Of a stretch of 41,198 nucleotides of DNA, positions 24,287 through 32,500 are shown piece after piece. Numbering within the stretch: the stretch's first letter is position 1; every line of letters begins with the position of its first letter. The position numbers and the translations under genes are program-made. The notes below the pieces were generated by a model that ran no database searches, was not told where the DNA came from, and saw nothing but the letters and a program-made list of their open reading frames with translations. The DNA is from Anaerolineales bacterium (GTDB lineage Bacteria; Chloroflexota; Anaerolineae; Anaerolineales; Villigracilaceae), in assembly GCA_016932715.1 (NCBI GenBank), contig JAFGCG010000119.1, positions 1 to 41,198 on the forward strand, given 5' to 3'.

Positions 24287-25450
24287 TTACCGACGATTCC
24301 GGAGAAAGGTCGGGATATCGAGATCGTCTTTGTTGACCGAGGACAGCGGCGTTGATTTTGGCTCATTCGTTGCAGGGTTCGCGTGCACGCTGACCGATTC
24401 AGAAGGCCGCATATAGGCAATCGGTTCCGATCGTCTGTTCTCGCTGGCACTGCGCGGCTGGCGCTCCAACGCGCGCCGCGGCATGCTGCTGCGCTCGAAC
24501 CCGGTCGCGATCACGGTGATGCGGATATCGTCGCCCATGTTCGGGTCGATCACTGCGCCGAAGATCATGTTGACATCGGGGTGGGATGTCTCACGGATGA
24601 TCGCGGCAGCCTGGTTGACCTCGAAGAGCGTCATGTTCGGTCCGCCGGTGACGTTGAAGAGCACGCCGCGCGCCCCGTCGATGGTGATGTCGAGCAGCTT
24701 GCTCGAGATGGCATCCTCGGCCGCCTTCTTGGCGCGTTCGTCGCCGGTACCGATTCCGACCGCCATGAGCGCCGCGCCGCCCTCAGACATGATCGCGCGC
24801 ACATCGGCAAAGTCGAGGTTGATCAAACCCGGGATGGTGATCAACTCCGAGATGCCCTGGATGCCCTGGTGCAGAACGTCGTCTGCCAGACGGAAGGCAT
24901 CCTGCAGGGAGGCGCGCTTGTCAGCCACCTGCAGCAGGCGGTCATTCGGAATGGCGATCAAGGTATCGGCATGTTCCTTGAGTTTGCCGATGCCCTGTTC
25001 AGCCGATTGCAGGCGGCGCATGCCTTCGAAGGTGAAGGGCCGCGTCACCACGCCGATCGTCAGGGCATGACTTTCCTTGGCGATCTGCGCCACCACCGGC
25101 GCCGCGCCGGTGCCTGTCCCGCCGCCCATGCCCGCGGTGACGAAGACCATATCCGAGCCTTTCAGCACGTTATACAGTTCGTCCGCGGATTCCTCGGCAG
25201 CTTTGCGGCCGACTTCGGGATCACCGCCCGCGCCCAGCCCGCGCGTGAGCTTGTCGCCCAGGCGGACACGCGTCGGCGCCTTCGAGAGCATCAGGGCTTG
25301 TGCGTCGGTATTCACTGCGATGAATTCGACGCCCTGAATGCCTTCATCCATCATGCGGTTGACCGCATTGGATCCGCCACCTCCCACACCGATGACTTTG
25401 ATGCGGGCGAAGGCTTCCTTTCTTTCTTCCTGCTTACTGGTCGAGTCCAT
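24287..25450 (-). CDS. ftsZ: Cell division protein FtsZ
   Basis: The 387-residue tubulin homologue polymerises with GTP into the division ring. [17 protein letters not shown] is the first nucleotide loop, GGGTGTG (residues 109-115) the tubulin signature, and the conserved C-terminal tail [11 protein letters not shown] would bind FtsA. The linker before the tail is short. The ATG at 25450 is chosen because GGAGG lies 5 nt upstream; the frame extends to 25465 through codons that overlap the Shine-Dalgarno. Last gene of the dcw cluster, 103 nt after ftsA. Confidence 0.97.
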   Translation of the reverse strand: MDSTSKQEERKEAFARIKVIGVGGGGSNAVNRMMDEGIQGVEFIAVNTDAQALMLSKAPTRVRLGDKLTRGLGAGGDPEVGRKAAEESADELYNVLKGSDMVFVTAGMGGGTGTGAAPVVAQIAKESHALTIGVVTRPFTFEGMRRLQSAEQGIGKLKEHADTLIAIPNDRLLQVADKRASLQDAFRLADDVLHQGIQGISELITIPGLINLDFADVRAIMSEGGAALMAVGIGTGDERAKKAAEDAISSKLLDITIDGARGVLFNVTGGPNMTLFEVNQAAAIIRETSHPDVNMIFGAVIDPNMGDDIRITVIATGFERSSMPRRALERQPRSASENRRSEPIAYMRPSESVSVHANPATNEPKSTPLSSVNKDDLDIPTFLRNRR

Positions 25451-25553
25451 ATCTTCCTCCATCAATCATGAATTTGATGATGCTTACAATTGATTCCGCA
25501 GCAAAAATAAAAATTACCACGGTGACATCCCGATCCCGCCTCGCGGGACCAAG

Positions 25554-26786
25554 TTACGGCAAAATCCTTCCGATCAATTTCTTGACGAACCCCAAACCCA
25601 TACCTTTCTCTCCTCGCGCGCGGCGACGTCCGCCGCCGCTCACTTCCTGATCCTGCATCGAGATCGCCCAGCGCAGCAATCCCACGCCGGTCGAATAGGC
25701 AGGAGACTTCAGACGATCCACCAGGCCCGATAAATTCTCCGGTTCCGCCGTGCGGACAGGCATGTTCAACACTTCCGCGGCAATCCGCTTGATGCCGGGC
25801 AGAGCCGATGTACCGCCTGTCAGGACCATGCCCGCGGGCAGGAGCCCGTCGTACCCCGAGCGCTTGATCTCCTGCAGGACCAGCGAGAACATTTCTGCGA
25901 CGCGCGCTTCGATGATGTGAGCCAGTTCCTGGCGATTGATCTGCACGGGCTGATCCTCGCCGAATGGCTTGATCGTAAAGTACTCTTCCGAGCCCACACC
26001 GGAACGCAGCGCGTAGCCCTGCTGTTTCTTGATCTCTTCGGCCTGCGGGAACGACAGCCGCAGCCCATGCGCAATATCCTGGGTGATGTGATTGCCGCCG
26101 ACCGCCAGGACCATCGTATGCCAGACATCCCCGTTGACGTAGAGCGCCAGGTCCGTTGTGCCGCCGCCGATGTCGCAGACCGCCACACCCATCTGGCGTT
26201 CCTGGTCGGTGAGGACGACTTCCGCAGAAGCCAGCGGGTTCAACACAAATTGCTGGATATCCACGCCGGCTGCGCCCACGCATTGACGCAGGTTGTCGCT
26301 GCTGGCGGCCGAAGCGGTGATGATGTGCGCTTCGACTTCGAGACGATAGCCATGCATCCCCTTCGGGTTGCGAATCCCATCCTGGCCGTCCACGGTGAAG
26401 CCGCGCTGGATCACATGGATGATTTCACGGTCATACGGGATGGCAACCGCGCGTGCCTGCTCCAGGGCATGCCCCACGTCATACTGGTCGATGATGTTTC
26501 CGTTCACAGCCACCGCGCCGCGGCTGTTCACCGAGGCGACATGCGCGCCCGCCATGCTCACCAGGGCCGAGGTGATCTCCAGCCCGGACGTGGATTCGGC
26601 TTTCTCCACCGAACGCGTGATGGCCTGCGTAGCCGCCGCCAGGTCTACGATCATGCCCTTGCGGATGCCCTCCGAAGGTTCGATGCCAACGCCCAGGATG
26701 CGGATGGACTTGTCATCTTCCACGCGTCCAACCAGCGTACAGACTTTGGTCGTGCCAACATCAATGCCTACAACGATTTCTTCCAT
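25554..26786 (-). CDS. ftsA: Cell division protein FtsA
   Basis: The 410-residue actin-like protein tethers FtsZ to the membrane. It has GIDVGTTKVCTLVG as the first phosphate loop, VCDIGGGTTDLALY as the second, and VLTGGTSALPG as the adenosine motif. The 1C/SHS2 subdomain is present (SGLEITSALVSMAGAHV). The C-terminal amphipathic helix GLGFVKKLIGRILP after a basic RRRARGEKG stretch is the membrane-targeting end. The start lies 3 nt from the ftsQ stop. Confidence 0.96.
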   Translation of the reverse strand: MEEIVVGIDVGTTKVCTLVGRVEDDKSIRILGVGIEPSEGIRKGMIVDLAAATQAITRSVEKAESTSGLEITSALVSMAGAHVASVNSRGAVAVNGNIIDQYDVGHALEQARAVAIPYDREIIHVIQRGFTVDGQDGIRNPKGMHGYRLEVEAHIITASAASSDNLRQCVGAAGVDIQQFVLNPLASAEVVLTDQERQMGVAVCDIGGGTTDLALYVNGDVWHTMVLAVGGNHITQDIAHGLRLSFPQAEEIKKQQGYALRSGVGSEEYFTIKPFGEDQPVQINRQELAHIIEARVAEMFSLVLQEIKRSGYDGLLPAGMVLTGGTSALPGIKRIAAEVLNMPVRTAEPENLSGLVDRLKSPAYSTGVGLLRWAISMQDQEVSGGGRRRARGEKGMGLGFVKKLIGRILP

Positions 26787-26788
26787 AA

Positions 26789-27784
26789 TTACTCACTCAT
26801 CCTGTAGTATGGCGCGGTCGGATAGGTCACATTGATCAACGCCGGCCGGATGCCTCTCTGCGACAGAGAGTTCACCATCGATTCATACACACGCATTTTC
26901 AGCTCAACATCACTTGCTTTCGTGCCAAAATACACCCGCCAGCCGCGCGGGTCATTCCAGCCAAAGCCAAAACTGGCATCGTACAAGATCGTCATCCCCG
27001 GCGGGACGTGACTCGCCAATCCCTGGATCGCCCGCACCATATCGGCGGAGATGAACGGTGCCGGGGTCAACGGATCAGGCGATACGTTTCCGTCCGTGGG
27101 GGGAGCGGATAGCGCATTGACCGAGATCAGACCCGCCACCTCGCCGCGCGGCCGGAACGCCACGCCGTCCTCGGAAACCCAGGTGTACCCGTTGCCCTGC
27201 TCCCAGCGAATGACAGGCTTGCGCTCGGAGACGCGCACGGAAACCAGGTTCGGCAGGGAAACGCTCACGTCCACGACAGCCAGTTCAGGGTAGTCGAGAC
27301 GCAGGCGAGTTTCCAAATCCGCAGGGACCAGCAGGACAACCGGCTGGTCTGTAACATTCAACGCCGAATTGATCTCTGCCGGAGAGAGGATCTGATTGCC
27401 AGTCACTTGCGCCTCAACGACACGAAATTCCCGAAGATTCAAAGCACAATAAAGAGCCGCGCCCAGCAGGGCAGCCAAGAAGAAGGAGAACAAACGCGGT
27501 CCCAGGCGCGGACGAGGGATCGTAATGCCGCGCATGTTTGCGTCCGGTGCCACAGGCAGCAGCGCCACCTGGAAGCGCCGCCGGGCGCTGCGGGCAGCAC
27601 TGGTACGCGTCGGCTTGAGTTTCGGCTGCGCGGCACCTTTGACGCCAGCTTTTTTGAGGCGCGGCGTCACCGTCGGCGTGGGACGCGTGGCATCTTTCTT
27701 GGCGCGTTCCCTCCGCTGCGAATTCTCCCTCTCGCGGCGCAGACGAACGAGTTCGGCGCGGGTGAGTTCCTTCTTCTCGCTCAT
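26789..27784 (-). CDS. ftsQ: Cell division protein FtsQ/DivIB
   Basis: The 331-residue bitopic protein has a long, very basic cytoplasmic N-terminus (about 1-95), one membrane helix (LFSFFLAALLGAALYCAL, about 97-115), a POTRA domain (FRVVEAQVTGNQILSPAEI...) and the FtsQ domain (ERKPVIRWEQGNGYTWVSEDGVAFRPRG). The cytoplasmic tail is longer than usual for FtsQ. Its ATG overlaps the stop of the ddl remnant (ATGA at 27781-27784), so translation is likely coupled to that remnant. ftsA starts 2 nt after the stop. Confidence 0.92.
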   Translation of the reverse strand: MSEKKELTRAELVRLRRERENSQRRERAKKDATRPTPTVTPRLKKAGVKGAAQPKLKPTRTSAARSARRRFQVALLPVAPDANMRGITIPRPRLGPRLFSFFLAALLGAALYCALNLREFRVVEAQVTGNQILSPAEINSALNVTDQPVVLLVPADLETRLRLDYPELAVVDVSVSLPNLVSVRVSERKPVIRWEQGNGYTWVSEDGVAFRPRGEVAGLISVNALSAPPTDGNVSPDPLTPAPFISADMVRAIQGLASHVPPGMTILYDASFGFGWNDPRGWRVYFGTKASDVELKMRVYESMVNSLSQRGIRPALINVTYPTAPYYRMSE

Positions 27785-27969
27785 TCCTGACTCCGGTAGG
27801 TGCGCGACATACGATCGCAGTCTGTTCTGCTGGAATACATGCTGATCTGAGTCACTTCATATCTGGCAGGATCCAGCACAGACAGCACGGAATGTGCTGA
27901 GATCAATGAGACCTCGCACTCACCGCGTCCGCTGAACAACACTGCCGCATGAAGTTTCTTCTCAGCCAT
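27781..27969 (-). pseudogene. ddl: Remnant of D-alanine-D-alanine ligase (ddl)
   Basis: From the ATG at 27969 the protein reads MAEKKLHAAVLFSGRGECEV, then SLISAHSVLSVLDPARYEVTQI: the expected first 30 or so residues of Ddl (AVLFGGxSxEHEVSLxSAxxVxxAL). The remaining 62-residue ORF has only an unrelated tail (SSRTDCDRMSRTYRSQE) and stops at the ATGA overlap with ftsQ. A full ligase has about 320-370 residues, so ATP-grasp and catalytic regions are gone. A tandem repeat sits just upstream. It may persist as a short coupling ORF for ftsQ. A functional ddl would have to lie elsewhere. Confidence 0.75.
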
Positions 27970-27976
27970 CAGACTA

Positions 27977-28018
27977 TTCTCTACTCTCTGTTCTCTATTC
28001 TCTACTCTCTGTTCTCTA
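27977..28018. repeat. Two perfect 21-bp tandem copies between murB and the ddl remnant
   Basis: A 21-bp unit starting TTCTCTACTCTCTGTTC is present twice without a gap (27977-27997 and 27998-28018), pyrimidine-rich on +. It ends 2 nt before the murB stop. The phase is open in the minus-strand frame of the ddl remnant (NREQRVE, REQRVEN). Confidence 0.85.
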
Positions 28019-28019
28019 C

Positions 28020-28937
28020 TTACCACTCACCAACCAATTCGATCTCCAGTTCCAAATCGACACCCTGCGTTTCCTTCACCGTCTTCATCACGAGTTCGAT
28101 CAAGGCGCGGATATCCTCTGCTTTGGTCGCGCCGTGATTGATGAAGAAATTTCCGTGCAGCGGACTGACCTCGGCGTTGCCGATGCGTGCCCCTTTCAAG
28201 CCCGCGGCTTCGATCAGCTTCCCGGCATAATCGCCGTTCGGATTCTTGAACATCGAACCCATGCTGGCGCCGGGCGGCTGGGTCGCTTTGCGGTGCGCGC
28301 TGAACTGCTCGATCCTGACCGTCACTTCCTCCTTCGTTGAATTCTGCAGGCGCAGCTCCGCTGCCAGGACAATCGCGTCCAGTTCGCCGCGCTTCAGGAT
28401 GCTGGTGCGATACCCATAGCCCATCTGCTCGGCCGTAAATTTCTCGCGCCCGTTCTCGGTCAGCAGTTCCGCCCAGATCAAATCACCGGCGATGTCGCCG
28501 CCGAACGCGCCGGCGTTCCCATAGACCGCGCCGCCGACCGTGCCGGGAATCGTTGCCGCCCATTCGAGACCGGCGAAGCCTTTGGAGGCGCAGCGATTGG
28601 CGAGGTTGCTGAAGACGACGCCCGATTCCGCCGTGACCGAGGGCTGGTCGCCGCTATGGAAACGGACGCCCTTCGCCCGGTTCAGCACGACCACGCCGCG
28701 CACGCCGCGATCGCTCACCAATACATTGGAGCCGCCGCCAAGCAGGAGGTAGTCCATGTCGAGTTTGTGCAGCAGCTTGATCATGCGCGCCAGTTCATCC
28801 GCCGAGTCGGCTGTGAGGAGAACGTCCGCAGGTCCGCCGATGCGCGCGGACGTGTAAGGCGCCAGAGAAACATTCTCTTTCACCTTGTCGCCCAGCCTGG
28901 CGTATAAGGTATCCATGGGACGGGCCACGACAACCAT
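28020..28937 (-). CDS. murB: UDP-N-acetylenolpyruvoylglucosamine reductase (MurB)
   Basis: With the ATG at 28937 the protein has 305 residues. It reduces UDP-GlcNAc-enolpyruvate to UDP-MurNAc using NADPH and FAD. FAD-binding motifs are YTSARIGGPADVLLT and YLLLGGGSNVLVSD; GLEWAATIPGTVGGAVYGNAGAFGGD carries the second conserved block, and FKNPNGDYAGKLIEAAGLKG the catalytic end. An alternative GTG at 28967 (preceded by the Lys-rich MKKKKKSESK) overlaps the 73-residue ORF upstream. The Shine-Dalgarno is weak in either case. murB is the last intact cytoplasmic step gene before ftsQ. Confidence 0.94.
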   Translation of the reverse strand: MVVVARPMDTLYARLGDKVKENVSLAPYTSARIGGPADVLLTADSADELARMIKLLHKLDMDYLLLGGGSNVLVSDRGVRGVVVLNRAKGVRFHSGDQPSVTAESGVVFSNLANRCASKGFAGLEWAATIPGTVGGAVYGNAGAFGGDIAGDLIWAELLTENGREKFTAEQMGYGYRTSILKRGELDAIVLAAELRLQNSTKEEVTVRIEQFSAHRKATQPPGASMGSMFKNPNGDYAGKLIEAAGLKGARIGNAEVSPLHGNFFINHGATKAEDIRALIELVMKTVKETQGVDLELEIELVGEW

Positions 28938-28944
28938 TTTCGAT

Positions 28945-29166
28945 TCACTCTTCTTTTTCTTTTTCACGTAGCTTCTCGATCAGTTTCTCAATGTTCTTTT
29001 CAACCGCGTTTTTCTGCGTTTGATCGTCCTTCTGTTTTCTTTCGCGTTGAGGCGACTCCTTGTCAAAGAAAGAGAGCAGCATTTTTAATGGCGGCAGGAA
29101 GAAGGTCTCCCGCCAGTAACCGGTGCGACGCGGATTTTTCTTCTCTTCCTCGGGCATTTCTCTCAC
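28945..29166 (-). CDS. Lys/Glu-rich small protein of unknown function in the dcw cluster
   Basis: The 73-residue ORF has a GTG start at 29166 with GGAG 5 nt upstream. The sequence is MREMPEEEKKNPRRTGYWRE, a short hydrophobic stretch (FFLPPLKMLLSFF) and a charged helix (NAVEKNIEKLIEKLREKEKEE) that could form a coiled coil. Its stop is followed by the murB start within 8 nt, or overlaps it if GTG 28967 is used. I know no homologue. It may be a membrane-associated small division protein, but no motif shows it. Confidence 0.45.
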   Translation of the reverse strand: MREMPEEEKKNPRRTGYWRETFFLPPLKMLLSFFDKESPQRERKQKDDQTQKNAVEKNIEKLIEKLREKEKEE

Positions 29167-29212
29167 CGTTTCTCCAGGCTAAATACAAGTCGACTCCAGA
29201 TCGATTTGCCAT

Positions 29213-29404
29213 TCAACTGAGAAGGCGAAGATACTTTTTATACTGTCTCCTCATCTTGTTGATCAATTTCATCGCCAGCTCCTCGTTCATGTCATTTTTT
29301 GACACGTTCGGAGGCACATTCTTCCTGGCATCGGTCAACACGATTCGGAGCGTCAGCAGGGACAGGGTTTCGGAGCCATAGGTGCGAATTTTTTGCTTGT
29401 TCAT
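29213..29404 (-). CDS. Small basic ORF after murC, unknown
   Basis: The 63-residue frame (MNKQKIRTYGSETLSLLTLR, then DARKNVPPNVSKNDMNEELA, ending MRRQYKKYLRLLS) starts 2 nt after the murC stop (29407-29409). There is no strong Shine-Dalgarno, but it sits where a coupled gene would. The C-terminal half looks like a basic amphipathic helix. No family is recognised. The gap to 29166 holds nothing else. It may be genuine or only an open frame. Confidence 0.35.
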   Translation of the reverse strand: MNKQKIRTYGSETLSLLTLRIVLTDARKNVPPNVSKNDMNEELAMKLINKMRRQYKKYLRLLS

Positions 29405-29406
29405 AA

Positions 29407-30804
29407 TCAACTACCTTTCTGTAATTCTTTCAAAACATCGGTACTGACCTGATCCGCATCCCCGGCCGAAAGCACAAGCACGACATCGCCGGGCTGCAGA
29501 TTCTTCAACAGGTATTCCGTCACTTCGGGCAGGGTTTTGATATAGTGCGCAGAGAGATTCGGCATAGCGCTCACGATTTCGGCTGAGGTGAAATCCTCCT
29601 GCGGCTCGCGGGCGGCATAGACTTCGGTCACAACGACTTCATTGGCGTCTTTGAAGGCGCGCACAAAATCGAGGAACAGGGTTTTTGTACGTGAATAGGT
29701 ATGCGGCTGCCAGACAGCCCAAATGCGCGCCTGTGGGAAACGGGCGCGGGCGCCCGCCAGCGTGGCTTTGATCTCCGTGGGATGGTGGGCATAATCATCG
29801 AAGATACGAATGCCATTCACTTCCCCGCGCAGCTCGAAGCGGCGGCCCGTCCCGGTAAACTCAGCGAGGGCTTGGGCAGCTTTTCTGCGTGAAAGGCCCA
29901 GCGCCCCAACGACTGCCAGGACAGCCAGCGCATTGCGAACATTATGCTGACCCGGCACCTGCAGGGAAACTTTGACAGACGTCGAAGTTTTACCGGCTAC
30001 ATTGGTTATGGTGGTAAAGTCGAAACCGCCGCGCTCGTTCGGCTTTACATCGCGAGCCTGCACCCACAGGGAGGTATTGATCGTCATCTCGTTATGCACA
30101 CCATAGGAAACGAGATTCCTGCCGTCCTTTTTCACACGCGCTAACAACGCCACCGCGCCGGGGTCATCCGCACACACGATCAACGTCCCATCTGCGGGCA
30201 GTAGATTCACGAATTTTTCAAAGGCCTGGAACATCGTATCCAGGGTCGGGAAGAAATCAGGGTGGTCATGCTCGAGGCTCGTGACCACCGCGATCTGCGG
30301 CTTGAGCCCCAGGAACATGTTGTCATACTCGTCAGCTTCGATCACAAATACCTTGCCTTTGCCTGCGTGAGCGTTGACACCCAGGTTATTCACCACACCG
30401 CCGGCAATGAACGAGGGATCGCGGCCAAGCTCGGATAAGACCCAGGCGGTCATGGCGGTCGTGGTCGTTTTTCCGTGGGTGCCCGCAATGGCGATCCCTG
30501 TTTTCTCTTCCATCAGGCGTCCAAGAAAATCCGCGCGCTTATAAACAGGAATACCCGCATGCCGCGCGCCCTCCACCTCGGGGTTGTCGTCTGCGATCGC
30601 CGAGGAGCGCACGACCCAATCGGCTCCTGTTAAATTGCGCGGATGGTGCCCGACGTACACCGTCGCACCGGCCTTGCGCACCTGCTCGGCAAAAGGCGTC
30701 AGGATGCGGTCAGAGCCGCTCACCGTGTATCCGCTCTCCAGCAGGAGACGGGCGATGGCGGAAAGACCGCTTCCCCCAATGCCGATGAAATGAACATGTA
30801 TCAT
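29407..30804 (-). CDS. murC: UDP-N-acetylmuramate-L-alanine ligase (MurC)
   Basis: With the ATG at 30804 the protein has 465 residues. HVHFIGIGGSGLSAIARLLLESG is the UDP-binding start, GTHGKTTTT with Lys112 the ATP loop, and VFVIEADEYDNMFLGL plus FDDYAHHPTEIKATL the Mg2+/ligand motifs. It adds L-Ala to UDP-MurNAc. The open frame extends upstream to 30873 only through a palindromic repeat (30815-30877), so those 23 codons are not native. AAAGG precedes the ATG by 6 nt. Confidence 0.96.
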   Translation of the reverse strand: MIHVHFIGIGGSGLSAIARLLLESGYTVSGSDRILTPFAEQVRKAGATVYVGHHPRNLTGADWVVRSSAIADDNPEVEGARHAGIPVYKRADFLGRLMEEKTGIAIAGTHGKTTTTAMTAWVLSELGRDPSFIAGGVVNNLGVNAHAGKGKVFVIEADEYDNMFLGLKPQIAVVTSLEHDHPDFFPTLDTMFQAFEKFVNLLPADGTLIVCADDPGAVALLARVKKDGRNLVSYGVHNEMTINTSLWVQARDVKPNERGGFDFTTITNVAGKTSTSVKVSLQVPGQHNVRNALAVLAVVGALGLSRRKAAQALAEFTGTGRRFELRGEVNGIRIFDDYAHHPTEIKATLAGARARFPQARIWAVWQPHTYSRTKTLFLDFVRAFKDANEVVVTEVYAAREPQEDFTSAEIVSAMPNLSAHYIKTLPEVTEYLLKNLQPGDVVLVLSAGDADQVSTDVLKELQKGS

Positions 30805-30814
30805 AGAATACCTT

Positions 30815-30877
30815 TGGAGTGCGGAAGCTTGCTTCCGCTTATGCAGGAGCACGCCCTTCGGGCAGTCCTGCACTCCA
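30815..30877. repeat. Palindromic repeat between cvpA and murC
   Basis: TGGAGTGC (30815-30822) pairs with GCACTCCA (30870-30877). Internally GCGGAAGC/GCTTCCGC form one hairpin and GCCCTTCGGGC another. It fills nearly the whole intergenic gap inside the dcw cluster, which could let it modulate cotranscription of murC with upstream genes. Confidence 0.8.
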
Positions 30878-30882
30878 TAGTT

Positions 30883-31413
30883 TTAGATGTACACCACAAG
30901 CACAAAGACAAATGCAATGATGATGGCAAAGTAGATGCCGGGTTCGCCAAGCAGTTGCGGAGGCATGTACAACATCATCTGATTGACGGTTTGCAGGAGC
31001 ACCGGATCCACAGGCTTGGAGATCACTTTCTCGAACGGATAATCTGCAAGGTGCATGTAGAACAATAACGTTCCTGTCACCAGATAACCGTTGATCGCGC
31101 CCAGGATCGCGCCGAAGAGGGTATCCTGCAAACGCTCGCGCACCGCGCGGGATGCCAGGTGCGGAATGCTGATCACGGTCTGATAGCCGAAGTACACGAG
31201 CACCAGCAAAATGATCGTCCTGACCCAGAAGAGGGAGATATCCGTCTCCGGCAAAGCCTGCGCCAGGGGAATGTACCTGCGGATCACGTGATTGAGCGCC
31301 AGGGCAAGAATTACACTGAACGCAACAAGCAGTTCCTTTGCCCAGCCGCGCATCCAGCCAATCAGGCCAAAGATAATCACGAACATCCAGAACAGATAAA
31401 CAACACTCATCAT
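30883..31413 (-). CDS. cvpA: CvpA-family membrane protein
   Basis: The 176-residue protein has four membrane helices and the family start VVYLFWMFVIIFGLIGWMRG, with a helix containing LVLVYFGYQTVIS and LQDTLFGAILGAINGYLVTG. CvpA proteins are linked to colicin V export in Escherichia coli and to membrane or envelope stress in others. GGAGGGTAAGACC precedes the ATG and overlaps the murG stop. Presence inside the dcw cluster between murG and murC suggests an envelope role. The exact function is not known. Confidence 0.85.
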   Translation of the reverse strand: MMSVVYLFWMFVIIFGLIGWMRGWAKELLVAFSVILALALNHVIRRYIPLAQALPETDISLFWVRTIILLVLVYFGYQTVISIPHLASRAVRERLQDTLFGAILGAINGYLVTGTLLFYMHLADYPFEKVISKPVDPVLLQTVNQMMLYMPPQLLGEPGIYFAIIIAFVFVLVVYI

Positions 31414-31417
31414 GGTC

Positions 31418-32500
31418 TTACCCTCCAGCCAGCTGGATCAACGCGCTGGCGATCTTCTCTGCGGCGCGTGGATGAGATAGTTCGAACATGGCGGCGCGCA
31501 TGGCTTTCAGCTTGTTCGGGTTTTCCAGCAGCACATTCAACGTGACCAGCAACTCGTCGTTGAGGTGCTGATCCTGCAGGATGATGGCAGCGCCGCGGCG
31601 CGTCAGGTAATCGGCGTTGACTTTCTGATAACGCCAGGCGTGCGGATAGGGCACGAGGATGGCCGGCAAGGCAAATAGCGGATATTCACCCAGGCTGCTG
31701 GCGCCGGCGCGCGAGACGACCAGGTCCGCGGAAGCCAGGGCTGCACCCATCTCATGCAGATAGGACATGGCATGGTAACGGGCAGTCAATTCCACGGGCA
31801 AGTGTTCGCGCATAGTTTTGACAGTCTGCCAGTCCTTTTCGCCAGAGATGTGGATGATCTCGAATTTTGCAAGCAGGGTCCGCAGGTTGCTCAACACAGC
31901 CAGGTTGATGGAACGCGCGCCTTTGCTCCCACCGAGCACCAAAAGAACAGGCAGGTCGCCGGAGATGCTCAGGTGCTGATGCGCGGTCTGACGGTCCCAA
32001 AGCGCCAGGTCCGGGCGCAGTGGATAGCCGGTCTCATAGACTTGTTTTTTAAAGAACTTTTGCGACTCCTCGGTCGTCACTGCGATGACATCTGCAAAGC
32101 GGGCCAGCGATTTCAACGCCATGCCCGGCTCGATATCCGGCACGTAAAGCAGAGACGGGAGCGAGCGGCCTGCCAGCGCCATCGGCACAGCTACATACCC
32201 ACCGGTAAAGAAGAGTACATCCGGTTCGAAGTCATTGAGGATGCGGCGTGCAGCCAGGACACCCCGCGCTAACAGCGCCAGGTTGCGAGGCAGAGCCAGC
32301 AGGCTCACGCCATGCACACCCGCGGCGGGGATAGACTGGAAGGGAATGCCCTGGCGCTTCACCAGAGATTCCTCCATGCCGCCTTCGCCACCCACCCACA
32401 GCGTGTCCACGCCTGCGACCTTAGCCGTCAGTGCGCCGTGAACGGCGAGCGCGGGATACACCCCGCCGCCCGTCCCCCCGGCGCAAATCAATAACCGCAC
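31418..32500 (-). CDS. murG: Lipid II synthase, MurG glycosyltransferase
   Basis: The 360-residue GT28 enzyme adds GlcNAc to lipid I on the inner face of the membrane. The glycine-rich start ICAGGTGGGVYPALAVHGAL, LLVLGGSKGARSINLAV in the second domain, and VSRAGASSLGEYPLFALPAILVPYP (the UDP-GlcNAc site) are all present. The start lies 80 bp inside the end of ftsW, giving strong overlap and probable coupling. cvpA follows 4 nt after its stop. Confidence 0.96.
   Translation of the reverse strand: MRLLICAGGTGGGVYPALAVHGALTAKVAGVDTLWVGGEGGMEESLVKRQGIPFQSIPAAGVHGVSLLALPRNLALLARGVLAARRILNDFEPDVLFFTGGYVAVPMALAGRSLPSLLYVPDIEPGMALKSLARFADVIAVTTEESQKFFKKQVYETGYPLRPDLALWDRQTAHQHLSISGDLPVLLVLGGSKGARSINLAVLSNLRTLLAKFEIIHISGEKDWQTVKTMREHLPVELTARYHAMSYLHEMGAALASADLVVSRAGASSLGEYPLFALPAILVPYPHAWRYQKVNADYLTRRGAAIILQDQHLNDELLVTLNVLLENPNKLKAMRAAMFELSHPRAAEKIASALIQLAGG

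Noticed and set aside
24383..25471. Open frame of 362 residues on + opposite ftsZ
   Set aside because: It is antisense to ftsZ and exists only because of GC-rich codon bias. No ribosome-binding site and no protein-like features (His/Arg-rich).
25462..26283. Frame of 273 residues on - overlapping ftsA
   Set aside because: Same-strand alternate frame of ftsA; Arg/Gly/Ser-rich, no Shine-Dalgarno.
27977..28018. Tandem 21-bp units as a CRISPR array
   Set aside because: The copies abut with no spacers; a simple tandem repeat.
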